DNA from: Actinomycetota bacterium
Lineage (GTDB): Bacteria > Actinomycetota > Thermoleophilia > Gaiellales > Gaiellaceae
Length of the DNA stretch: 5,334 nt
Direction: 5' to 3'
Assembly: GCA_013812265.1 (NCBI GenBank)
Contig: JACCTQ010000148.1
Coordinates: 1 to 5,334 of the forward strand
The position numbers and the translations under genes were made by a program. Shown piece by piece: positions 1-5,194 of the stretch. The number at the start of each line of letters is the position of its first letter. Position 1 is the stretch's first letter. Under the pieces are notes generated by a model. It searched no databases, was not told the origin of the DNA, and worked only from the letters and a program-made list of their open reading frames with translations.

Positions 1-356
1 TCATCATCGGCCGTCCGGGGCGTGGGCACTCGATCTGGCTGTTCTGGCGGGACGGGAGCTTCGCCGGCTGGTACGTGAACCTGGAGGATCCTTGGCGGCC
101 ATCTCGCTCAGGCTTCGATACGGAAGACCACACGCTCGACCTCTGGGTGGAGAGCGATGGCTCCTGGCGCTGGAAGGATGAGGACGAGCTCGCCGTTGCG
201 GTGGAAGTGGGCTTTTTCACCGCTGAGCAGGCGGCGTCGTTCCGAGCCGAGGGCGAGCGCGTCATCGCCGAGTGGCCGTTTCCGACCGGATGGGAGAACT
301 GGCAGCCGGATCCCTCGTGGCCGGTTCCTTCTCTGTCGGCCGACTGGGAGGCGTGA
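1..356 (+). CDS. DUF402 domain protein (FomD/Ntdp-like phosphohydrolase), 5'-truncated
   Basis: The reading frame is open from base 3 to the TGA at 354-356, giving 117 residues; the N-terminal part lies outside the window. Visible DUF402 hallmarks, counted in this fragment, are GWYVNLEDPW at about 22-31, GFDTEDHTLD at 37-46 and the acidic WKDEDE at 57-62. An alpha-helical stretch follows, then a Trp/Pro-rich tail (WENWQPDPSWPVP). In characterised members (FomD of fosfomycin biosynthesis and staphylococcal nucleoside tri-/diphosphatase Ntdp) the Asp/Glu residues of these segments bind divalent metals, and the enzymes hydrolyse phosphoanhydride bonds in nucleotide-type substrates. The fold is known and cytoplasmic; the substrate of this copy cannot be told. 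A GTG at 75 falls inside the conserved GWYVN motif, so it is not the true start. The gene is convergent with the cysteine-rich gene, with 12 bp between stops. Confidence 0.88.
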   Translation, partial: IIGRPGRGHSIWLFWRDGSFAGWYVNLEDPWRPSRSGFDTEDHTLDLWVESDGSWRWKDEDELAVAVEVGFFTAEQAASFRAEGERVIAEWPFPTGWENWQPDPSWPVPSLSADWEA

Positions 357-368
357 GTCTGACCGCGG

Positions 369-1574
369 CTACGCGGGCTCGCCGGAGCCGCGCAGGCAGG
401 GCCGGACGTAGCGCTTGGTGATGCCGGTGCACGCCGCCCGTCTGCCCTGGGAGGTCGGCGCCAGGCCGCCGAGAATCGTTCCGATGCCGAAGAAGCAGCG
501 TGATTTCAGTCCTTTGGGCGCTCGATCGCACAGCCCGGCCGCCTGCTCACCACCTGCGTAGTTCGACGTCATGTCACGCGCCGCGCCGAACAGGCAATCG
601 GAGAAGCCGCGGCCCGCTGTCCGGCACAGCTTCAGGATCCTTGGCGGGTTCTGGCGGGTGAACCCCGAAGCATCGCGCCCGTAGGACTGGAAGCAGGTGG
701 ACAGCCAGCCCCGCTCGACACGGGAGCAAGTTTTTGCGGCGTCTTGCCAGTCGTAGCCGTTCGCCTGGAGGATCCGGGACGTGACCATGAGATAGCAGTA
801 CTGCTTGTGCCTTTCCTTGACCGAGTTGCACGGGTACACGAGGTCGTTGGTCTTGAGCCAGGGCGACCGCGTCCCCGCCGACGGTGTGATGTTCTCCATG
901 AAGACACCGCCGGTGCAGGAGCTCTGATCCCAGCCCGTGGCCAGCTTGTCGCAGATCTGGAGCGAGAACGGCAGGTTCAAGCCCGTGTGGATCATCAGCC
1001 CGTGCCCGAGGCCGTGAACACACTGGTAGGCGAGCCAGGCCGTCTTGCGGATCTCGCCGTCGTCGCACAGGCCCCGCGCAACGGTTCCGAGTCGATCCTT
1101 CGATGTGACGCCGTAAAAGGCGCGTTCCAGGATGCCGTGGTAGTAGCCGGACCAGCAGCTCGAGGAGCCCTCGGCAAAGGCCTGCGCCACGTTTCCGTCG
1201 TACCGGGCGAGGGAAGCCGACCCGATCGCGTGCACGATCCGATGGCAGCCGGCCTCGATCGGGCGGTCGGAGATGATCTTCTGGTCGAAGAGCGCGAGCG
1301 CTCTCTTGGGGCCGTCCTCGTAGGCGATGTTCCCGAAAGCCTGCTCGTAGCAGGTCTGATCCCGACAGCCCGCGAGCTCCGTGTCATCCGCCTTGAAGTT
1401 GCCGGCGATCGGGTGGGCCTGTAGCGGGCCCTTGCCGTGAATCCCCTTGGCCTTCGGGCTGGAGTCGTCGGAACGTTGCACGAGCACGATCGTGCTGGCG
1501 GAGGCCGCGCCGGTGAGGAGGAGCGAAAGCGCGATCACTAGCACGCGGCCGGAGGTGAGACCCGGAAAGCTCAT
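369..1574 (-). CDS. Exported cysteine-rich tandem-repeat protein of unknown function
   Basis: This 401-residue protein is from a family I do not recognise. The N-terminus has an arginine (R10) and then a hydrophobic stretch (about 11-32) with a possible signal peptidase site after ASA (24-26), so it is exported or membrane-anchored. The rest holds 18 cysteines at 70, 75, 110, 140, 170, 185, 208, 220, 249, 260, 283, 294, 317, 327, 349, 360, 382 and 393. From 249 on they form five C-x(9-10)-C pairs repeating every 32-34 residues, with an aromatic or Leu after the second Cys. This suggests disulphide-stapled helical hairpins. The N-terminal half carries CHRIVH (110-115), GYYHGILE (143-150), CVHGLGHG (185-192) and GGVFMEN (222-228), which could form a metal or heme site (inference). 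ATG 1574 is the most upstream start, because an in-frame TAG lies 9 bases further up. No clear Shine-Dalgarno is visible. Confidence 0.9.
   Translation of the reverse strand: MSFPGLTSGRVLVIALSLLLTGAASASTIVLVQRSDDSSPKAKGIHGKGPLQAHPIAGNFKADDTELAGCRDQTCYEQAFGNIAYEDGPKRALALFDQKIISDRPIEAGCHRIVHAIGSASLARYDGNVAQAFAEGSSSCWSGYYHGILERAFYGVTSKDRLGTVARGLCDDGEIRKTAWLAYQCVHGLGHGLMIHTGLNLPFSLQICDKLATGWDQSSCTGGVFMENITPSAGTRSPWLKTNDLVYPCNSVKERHKQYCYLMVTSRILQANGYDWQDAAKTCSRVERGWLSTCFQSYGRDASGFTRQNPPRILKLCRTAGRGFSDCLFGAARDMTSNYAGGEQAAGLCDRAPKGLKSRCFFGIGTILGGLAPTSQGRRAACTGITKRYVRPCLRGSGEPA
396..1352 (-). repeat. Protein-level tandem repeat array with paired cysteines
   Basis: These bases encode residues 75-393 of the cysteine-rich protein. 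Ten units can be laid out on a cysteine followed by an aromatic or small residue, often with Gly 3-6 residues on: C75, C110, C140, C185, C220, C260, C294, C327, C360 and C393. Eight of them have a partner cysteine upstream: 70, 170, 208, 249, 283, 317, 349 and 382, usually 10-14 residues before. C110 and C140 lack one and might pair with each other. The last five units have a near-constant period (34, 33, 33, 33). The array resembles the architecture of disulphide-bridged Sel1-type repeats, but the Sel1 consensus is not visible. No matching DNA-level repeat is evident, so the units look old and diverged. Confidence 0.7.
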
Positions 1575-1589
1575 GGTTGCACGCTAACG

Positions 1590-1595
1590 ATGATA
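1590..1595 (-). promoter_or_regulatory. Possible -10 box (TATCAT) for the cysteine-rich gene
   Basis: Read on the minus strand, 1595-1590 is TATCAT, five of six bases matching TATAAT. It ends 15 bases before the ATG at 1574. A transcript starting about 7 bases downstream would have a leader of only about 8 bases, which fits the missing Shine-Dalgarno site. No convincing -35 hexamer is seen at the usual distance, so this is only a weak call. It lies between two divergent genes. Confidence 0.3.
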
Positions 1596-1631
1596 GCCAG
1601 GGCCCCTGTCGGCGGCGGTACGCTTCAGCCC

Positions 1632-2120
1632 GTGGCGGGTTCGTGGCCTGAGGCAGTCGAGCGGGTCGCCTCGTACCTGCGGGCGGCCGGTGTGAATGCT
1701 CGCCTGGAGCAGTTCGACGAAGGCACGCCCACGGCAGAGGCTGCCGCGCGCGCTGTGGGCTGCGCGCTCGAGCAGATCGTGAAATCGCTCGTGTTCGACT
1801 GTGACGGCCGAGCGGTGGTCGTGCTGGTGCCGGGCAACAGGCGGGCCGACTCGCGGAAAGTCGCGCGGGCCCTCGGCTGTTCGCGTGCGAGGGTCGCGAC
1901 CGCCGAGCAGGTCGAGCGGGTGACAGGATTCCCGCCGGGGGCAGTCGCGCCGTTCCCGCTTCCCGGCGTGGAGCGCGTCCTCATCGAGCGGCGGCTGCTC
2001 GAGCACGAGGTCGTCTGGGTGGGAGCCGGTTCCGCACACCACATGGCTGCGCTCGGCCCGTCCGATCTGGTTCGGCTGACCCGGGCCAAGACGATGGACG
2101 CTGTCGCCGAAGCCGCATAA
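1632..2120 (+). CDS. YbaK/ProX-family aminoacyl-tRNA deacylase
   Basis: This single-domain YbaK/aminoacyl-tRNA-associated protein is predicted to hydrolyse mischarged tRNA in trans (for example Cys- or Ala-tRNA-Pro) in the cytoplasm. Counted from GTG 1632 (162 residues), visible motifs are GTPTAEAAARAVG (31-43), IVKSLVF (49-55) with the conserved lysine K51, VTGFPPGAVAPFPLP (97-111) and GAGSAHHMAAL (131-141) followed by DLVRLTRA. GTG 1632 is preferred because it gives WPEAVERV near the N-terminus, the usual family beginning, and a length and lysine position like Haemophilus YbaK. The alternative ATG 1590 adds 14 residues without family character and lies only 15 bp from the divergent start at 1574. 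Neither start has a clear ribosome binding site. ilvE follows after 29 bp, so co-transcription is likely. Which tRNA it edits cannot be told. Confidence 0.93.
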   Translation: MAGSWPEAVERVASYLRAAGVNARLEQFDEGTPTAEAAARAVGCALEQIVKSLVFDCDGRAVVVLVPGNRRADSRKVARALGCSRARVATAEQVERVTGFPPGAVAPFPLPGVERVLIERRLLEHEVVWVGAGSAHHMAALGPSDLVRLTRAKTMDAVAEAA

Positions 2121-2136
2121 CATGGCAGTGCCGAAG

Positions 2137-2142
2137 AAGGAG
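2137..2142 (+). promoter_or_regulatory. Shine-Dalgarno site of ilvE (AAGGAG)
   Basis: AAGGAG ends 7 bases before ATG 2150. It is the clearest ribosome binding site in the window and fixes the ilvE start. It lies in the 29-bp gap after the ybaK-like stop, so ilvE can be translated independently from a shared transcript. Confidence 0.85.
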
Positions 2143-2149
2143 AGTCGCT

Positions 2150-3079
2150 ATGCGTGAGACCGAGAAGATCTGGATGAACGGCGAGTTCGTGGACTGGGCG
2201 GATGCCCGGATCCACGTGGGCACCCACGGGCTGCACTACGGGACCGGGATCTTCGAGGGCATCCGCTGCTACGAGACTCCGAAAGGCCCGGCCGTCTTCC
2301 GCCTCACGGATCATCTGCACCGCCTGCAGGACTCGGCGCGCCTGCTCTACATGGACCTTCCGTTCAGCGTGGAGGAGTTGCGAGCGGCGTCGCACGAGCT
2401 GATCGGTGTCAACGGACTGCCCGAGTGCTATCTGCGTCCGATCGCTTTCTACGGGTACGGGGAGCTCGGAGTCTCCACGGCCGGAAACCCCGTCGATGTG
2501 GTGATCATGAGCTGGCCGTGGGGCGCCTACCTCGGCGATGACGGCCTTCGAAACGGCATCCGGGTCAAGGTCTCGTCCTGGAAGCGCGTCGGCCCGAACA
2601 CTTTTCCGCACGCGGCGAAGGCAACCGGCATCTACGTGAACTCGATGCTGGCGGTGGCCGAAGCCAACCGTGCCGGCTACGACGAGGCGGTCCTGCTCAC
2701 CGACGACGGCTTCGTGGCCGACGGCTCCGGCGAGAATGTCTTCGTCGTCAAGGACGGGCAGATCACCACACCGCCGCTCTCGACCTCGATCCTGCCCGGA
2801 ATCACGCGCGACACGGTCATCCAGATCGCGCAGGATCTCGGCCATCCGGTCGTCGAGGCGAACCTGATTCGCTCGGACCTCGCTCTGGCGGACGAAGTCT
2901 TCATGACGGGCACGGCTGCCGAGGTGACGCCGATCCGTGAGATCGACGATCAGACAATCGGCCCGCCCGGCCCGGTCACCCTCGAGATTCAGAAGGCGTA
3001 TCTGGACACCGTCAGGGGTGGAAGCGAGCGCTGGTCGCACTGGCTCGACTACGCGACACGCGCCCCAGCGGGCGCCTAG
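2150..3079 (+). CDS. ilvE: Branched-chain amino acid aminotransferase
   Basis: This fold-type IV PLP enzyme swaps amino groups between glutamate and the 2-oxo acids of valine, leucine and isoleucine, the last step of their synthesis, in the cytoplasm. It has 309 residues, the same length as E. coli IlvE, and aligns along its whole length. Motifs seen: HGLHYGTGIFEGIRCYET (26-43), HLHRL (55-59) with the phosphate-binding R58, WPWGAYLG (122-129), SSWKRVGPNTFPHAAKATG (142-160) with K157 as the Schiff-base lysine, DGSGENVF (191-198) with E195 near the cofactor ring nitrogen, LPGITRD (215-221) and FMTGTAAEVTPIR (251-263). ATG 2150 follows a strong AAGGAG. A D-amino acid transaminase or 4-amino-4-deoxychorismate lyase is unlikely given the full-length match to IlvE. 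The neighbours give no complete ilv/leu operon, so the gene stands apart from the rest of its pathway here. Confidence 0.97.
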   Translation: MRETEKIWMNGEFVDWADARIHVGTHGLHYGTGIFEGIRCYETPKGPAVFRLTDHLHRLQDSARLLYMDLPFSVEELRAASHELIGVNGLPECYLRPIAFYGYGELGVSTAGNPVDVVIMSWPWGAYLGDDGLRNGIRVKVSSWKRVGPNTFPHAAKATGIYVNSMLAVAEANRAGYDEAVLLTDDGFVADGSGENVFVVKDGQITTPPLSTSILPGITRDTVIQIAQDLGHPVVEANLIRSDLALADEVFMTGTAAEVTPIREIDDQTIGPPGPVTLEIQKAYLDTVRGGSERWSHWLDYATRAPAGA

Positions 3080-3107
3080 CGCGCGTCGCCGTGCCGGCCA
3101 CTCGTAA

Positions 3108-3128
3108 CCTTTCCGCGCAGCGGAAAGG
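3108..3128 (+). promoter_or_regulatory. Perfect 9-bp hairpin before the DegT-type aminotransferase start
   Basis: CCTTTCCGC (3108-3116) and GCGGAAAGG (3120-3128) are exact reverse complements around a 3-base GCA loop. The right arm contains the only purine-rich, Shine-Dalgarno-like bases before GTG 3130, so folding would hide them. There is no T tract afterwards, so it is not a typical intrinsic terminator for ilvE. It could attenuate translation of the downstream gene, protect the 3' end of ilvE mRNA, or bind a dimeric regulator as DNA. The structure is seen; its role is inferred. Confidence 0.6.
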
Positions 3129-3129
3129 C

Positions 3130-4242
3130 GTGGTTCCCCTGTCCAAGCCGTACCTCGACGGGCGCGAGGAGGAGCTTGTACTCGAGGTGCTCCGCTCGGG
3201 GCGCCTGTCGCTGGGGCCTGCCATCGACCGGTTCGAGGAGTCGTTCGCCGGGCGCCTCGGTGTCCCATTCGCCGCTGCAGTCTCGAGCGGGACGGCCGGC
3301 CTGCATCTCGCCGTACGGCTTTCCGGGGTCGGCCCGGGGGACGAGGTGATCACGTCGCCCTACTCATTCGTGGCCTCTGCCAACTGCGCTATCTACGAGG
3401 GCGCGACGCCTGTCTTCTCCGACATCGATCCCCGGACGCTCAATCTGGACCCCGAGGCGGTGAACGCCGCGGTTACCGAACGCACGAGGGCGATCGTTGC
3501 GGTGGACATCTACGGCTATCCGTGCGAGCTCGACGAGCTTCGAACCGTCGCAGACCGGCACGGCCTCGCTCTCGTACAGGATGCGTGTCAGGCTCTTGGC
3601 GCGGAGTACCGGGGCAGGCCGGTCGGCTCGCACGGCAACCTCGCCGTCTTCGCCTTCTATCCCAACAAGCAAATGACTACGGGCGAAGGCGGCGTCGTGG
3701 CGACGGGCTCGCAGGATGAGTGGGAGCTCTTGAAAAGCCTTCGCAATCACGGCCGGGCCGACACGGACGGGTGGCTGGATCACTCGCGGCTCGGCTGGAA
3801 CTACCGCATCGACGACCTGTCCGCCGCCCTCGGCATCGCACAACTCGAGAAGCTGGATCTTCTGCTCGGGCTGCGGAGCGGCGTCGCCGCCCGCTACGCG
3901 GAGCTCCTGGAGGGCATCGACGGCCTGGAGCTTCCCGCGAGCGACGACGCCGACCATCGGAGGTCCTGGTTCGTCTACGTCGTGAAGCTTTCCGCCGGCA
4001 CGGATCGCGCGCGTGTCATCGCCGAGCTCGAGGCCCAGGGAATCCAGACCCGTCCGTACCTGCCGTCCATCCATCTCCAGGCCTACATGCGCGAGCGCTA
4101 CGGCTTTAGCGAAGGGATGTTTCCGGTCTCCGAGGATGCGAGCCGGCGGACGCTGGCGCTTCCGTTCTTCCCCCAACTCGATCCCGAGGATCAGGAACGC
4201 GTGGCGGCCGCGCTGGCGAGCGCGATCGCGGCCGACCGCTAG
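3130..4242 (+). CDS. DegT/DnrJ/EryC1/StrS-family PLP aminotransferase
   Basis: This fold-type I PLP aminotransferase is of the family that typically aminates keto-sugar nucleotides using glutamate or glutamine. Counted from GTG 3130 (370 residues), visible motifs are VPLSKPYLDGREEE (2-15), the cofactor-phosphate loop SSGTAGLHLA (52-61), GDEVITSPYSFVASAN (70-85), VDIYGYP (125-131), QDACQALGAEYRG (150-162) with D151 for the pyridine nitrogen, FYPNKQMTTGEGG (176-188) with K180 as the Schiff-base lysine, and NYRIDDLSAALG (224-235). GTG 3130 is chosen because family members start with (M)(V/I)PLSKP. An in-frame GTG at 3091 would add 13 non-family residues encoded across the 3108-3128 hairpin. The gene follows ilvE in the same direction. 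No glycosyltransferase, sugar-nucleotide dehydratase or epimerase is nearby, so the sugar substrate cannot be predicted. The stop overlaps that of the convergent Nudix gene. Confidence 0.95.
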   Translation: MVPLSKPYLDGREEELVLEVLRSGRLSLGPAIDRFEESFAGRLGVPFAAAVSSGTAGLHLAVRLSGVGPGDEVITSPYSFVASANCAIYEGATPVFSDIDPRTLNLDPEAVNAAVTERTRAIVAVDIYGYPCELDELRTVADRHGLALVQDACQALGAEYRGRPVGSHGNLAVFAFYPNKQMTTGEGGVVATGSQDEWELLKSLRNHGRADTDGWLDHSRLGWNYRIDDLSAALGIAQLEKLDLLLGLRSGVAARYAELLEGIDGLELPASDDADHRRSWFVYVVKLSAGTDRARVIAELEAQGIQTRPYLPSIHLQAYMRERYGFSEGMFPVSEDASRRTLALPFFPQLDPEDQERVAAALASAIAADR

Positions 4243-4667
4243 AGATCCACGCGGCGCACGAGGCCGCGCCCCGCGGCGAACGTGTCGGGTAGGGCGACCC
4301 TGGCGAAGTTAGACAGCGGCTCCGGCAGCCCGTCGAGGGCAAACCAGCCGATGTCGGCGATCTCGGCCGGATCCCTGACGGCCAGGTCGCCGCTCAACGA
4401 GCCGATGAACGCGAAGCCAAGCCACGGTTCCCGGTCGCGAGCCCCGTAGACGAAGTGGTAGAGGCCCAGAAGTGCGGCGACCGCGAAGGTGCCGCCGGTC
4501 TCCTCGGCCGCCTCGCGCACCGCGGCGTCCGCCGGTGTCTCCCCGGCATCGACCGCACCCCCTGGCGGCCCCCATCGGCGGAGCCCGTAGTTCGCCTTCA
4601 CGAGCAGAACACGCTGCTCCGCGTCGAGCACGAAAGCAGCTGCGGCCATGTGGATCGTGTCCGCCAC
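4239..4667 (-). CDS. Nudix hydrolase
   Basis: This cytoplasmic Nudix-fold pyrophosphohydrolase cleaves nucleoside diphosphates linked to another moiety. Counted from GTG 4667 (142 residues), the Nudix box starts at about residue 37 (GAVDAGE-x7-REAAEETGG) and fits G-x5-E-x7-RE-U-x-EE-x-G-U, except that the last hydrophobic position is Gly. The metal-binding REAAEE is intact. A WGPPGG loop precedes it, and WFALDGLPEPLSNFARVALPD near the C-terminus is typical of small Nudix proteins. Substrate (oxidised dNTP, ADP-ribose, NADH or other) cannot be told. GTG 4667 is favoured because GGAGG (minus strand 4680-4676) ends 8 bases before it. Other options are GTG 4682 (147 residues) and ATG 4649. The gene is convergent with the DegT-type gene, sharing CTAG at the stops, and divergent from the RemA-like gene. 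Confidence 0.95.
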   Translation of the reverse strand: MADTIHMAAAAFVLDAEQRVLLVKANYGLRRWGPPGGAVDAGETPADAAVREAAEETGGTFAVAALLGLYHFVYGARDREPWLGFAFIGSLSGDLAVRDPAEIADIGWFALDGLPEPLSNFARVALPDTFAAGRGLVRRVDL

Positions 4668-4675
4668 GGCCACAT

Positions 4676-4680
4676 CCTCC
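4676..4680 (-). promoter_or_regulatory. Shine-Dalgarno site deciding the Nudix start (GGAGG)
   Basis: On the minus strand GGAGG occupies 4680-4676, with 8 bases to GTG 4667. The longer candidate start, GTG 4682, overlaps this motif and has no ribosome binding site of its own, so the shorter protein is preferred. Confidence 0.6.
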
Positions 4681-4699
4681 ACGAAACGCCGGTCGAGCA

Positions 4700-4728
4700 G
4701 CCTTGTGGCTCATAGAGAGCCACAAGGC
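4700..4728. promoter_or_regulatory. Perfect 12-bp inverted repeat in divergent intergenic region
   Basis: GCCTTGTGGCTC (4700-4711) and GAGCCACAAGGC (4717-4728) are exact reverse complements around a 5-base ATAGA spacer. The element lies between the Nudix gene (-) and the RemA-like gene (+). It could be the operator of a dimeric regulator controlling one or both genes, or a hairpin in the 5' leader of the Nudix mRNA. On the + strand it is followed by a pyrimidine-rich CTTCTTCCCTTC, but no + strand gene ends just upstream, so a terminator role is less likely. Confidence 0.65.
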
Positions 4729-4768
4729 CTTCTTCCCTTCGCACCGCGCGCTGCAGGTCCGGAGCGGC

Positions 4769-4774
4769 GATAAT
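4769..4774 (+). promoter_or_regulatory. -10-like box (GATAAT) placed for a leaderless RemA-like mRNA
   Basis: GATAAT matches TATAAT at five of six positions and ends 7 bases before ATG 4782, so transcription would begin at or next to the start codon. This A+T-rich patch stands out in GC-rich surroundings. No good -35 hexamer is visible. The ATG has no Shine-Dalgarno site at a useful distance (GGAG at 4761-4764 is 17 bases away), which fits leaderless translation, common in Actinomycetota. Confidence 0.5.
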
Positions 4775-4781
4775 TACCGCG

Positions 4782-5141
4782 ATGGCCGCCTCGGCTCCGC
4801 GCATGGTCTTCCTCGGCTTCGGCAAGTACATTCGAGCTGACCGGATCTACGCGCTCGAGCCGCTTCGCGGCGACGAGCGGGGTGGAGGGCAGCGCACAAG
4901 GGTCTGGGTGGACGGTATTCCCGACCCGATCGTGGCCTCCCGGACCGAGCGCACCATTCTGGCCGAGATGGGAGTGCGGGCGGACTCTGTGGCGCCGATC
5001 CTGAGCGATGCCCTGGATCTTGCCGAGCGACTCTCCGATGCGGCCGAAGCCGGTCGCGTGGATCTCGGCGACCTCGGTCGCCGGGCACGCCGCCTGCTGG
5101 AGGCGAGCTCCGGCCCGCCCGACGCCCAAAAGCTCTTCTAG
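4782..5141 (+). CDS. RemA/DUF370-like small putative regulator
   Basis: This 119-residue protein resembles the RemA (DUF370) family, DNA-binding regulators of biofilm matrix genes in Bacillus that form ring-like assemblies. The match rests on FLGFGKYIRADRIYAL (10-25), comparable to the family's INIGFGN-x-V-x-A-x-R-I-x-A-I start, and QRTRVWV (37-43), comparable to the GRRTRAV DNA-contacting segment, followed by a hydrophobic strand and IVASRTERTILAEM (49-62). The stretch between these two blocks is much shorter than in Bacillus RemA. The C-terminus has an added, mostly helical, charged tail (about 65-110). The family call is therefore moderate. ATG 4782 suits the leaderless-type promoter; ATG 4803 would give MVFLGFG, closer to the usual RemA start. 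The familiar Firmicutes neighbours (yicC-type, gmk) are absent. A role in DNA binding is inferred only. Confidence 0.7.
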   Translation: MAASAPRMVFLGFGKYIRADRIYALEPLRGDERGGGQRTRVWVDGIPDPIVASRTERTILAEMGVRADSVAPILSDALDLAERLSDAAEAGRVDLGDLGRRARRLLEASSGPPDAQKLF

Positions 5142-5194
5142 GGTCTTTCCGTCTGGCTCCTGCCCGCCGTACAACCTCCGACTCCCCCAATCGC

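Noticed and set aside
363..389. Small stem-loops between the convergent stops (CCGCG/CGCGG at 363-376 and GGCTC/GAGCC at 376-389)
   Set aside because: Only 5-bp stems in GC-rich DNA and no T tract, so too weak to call a terminator.
744..1424. 226-residue open frame on + opposite the cysteine-rich gene
   Set aside because: No recognisable motif. The minus strand frame has a signal sequence and periodic cysteines that could not arise by chance, so this is its shadow.
3091..3129. Upstream GTG 3091 as start of the DegT-type gene
   Set aside because: It adds 13 residues unlike the family, has no ribosome binding site, and would be coded across a perfect hairpin. GTG 3130 gives the usual VPLSKP beginning.
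1625..3268. 547-residue open frame on the minus strand opposite the ybaK-like and ilvE genes
   Set aside because: It runs antisense to two clearly recognised genes. Its protein is Arg/Ala/Pro-rich with no motif, as expected for the complement of high-GC codons.
3364..4176. 270-residue open frame on - opposite the DegT-type aminotransferase
   Set aside because: Antisense to an intact, motif-complete enzyme; no domain signs of its own.
4700..4740. The 12-bp inverted repeat plus following pyrimidine run as a + strand intrinsic terminator
   Set aside because: The run CTTCTTCCCTTC is not a proper T tract and no + strand gene ends nearby (the last stops at 4242). An operator or leader element fits better.
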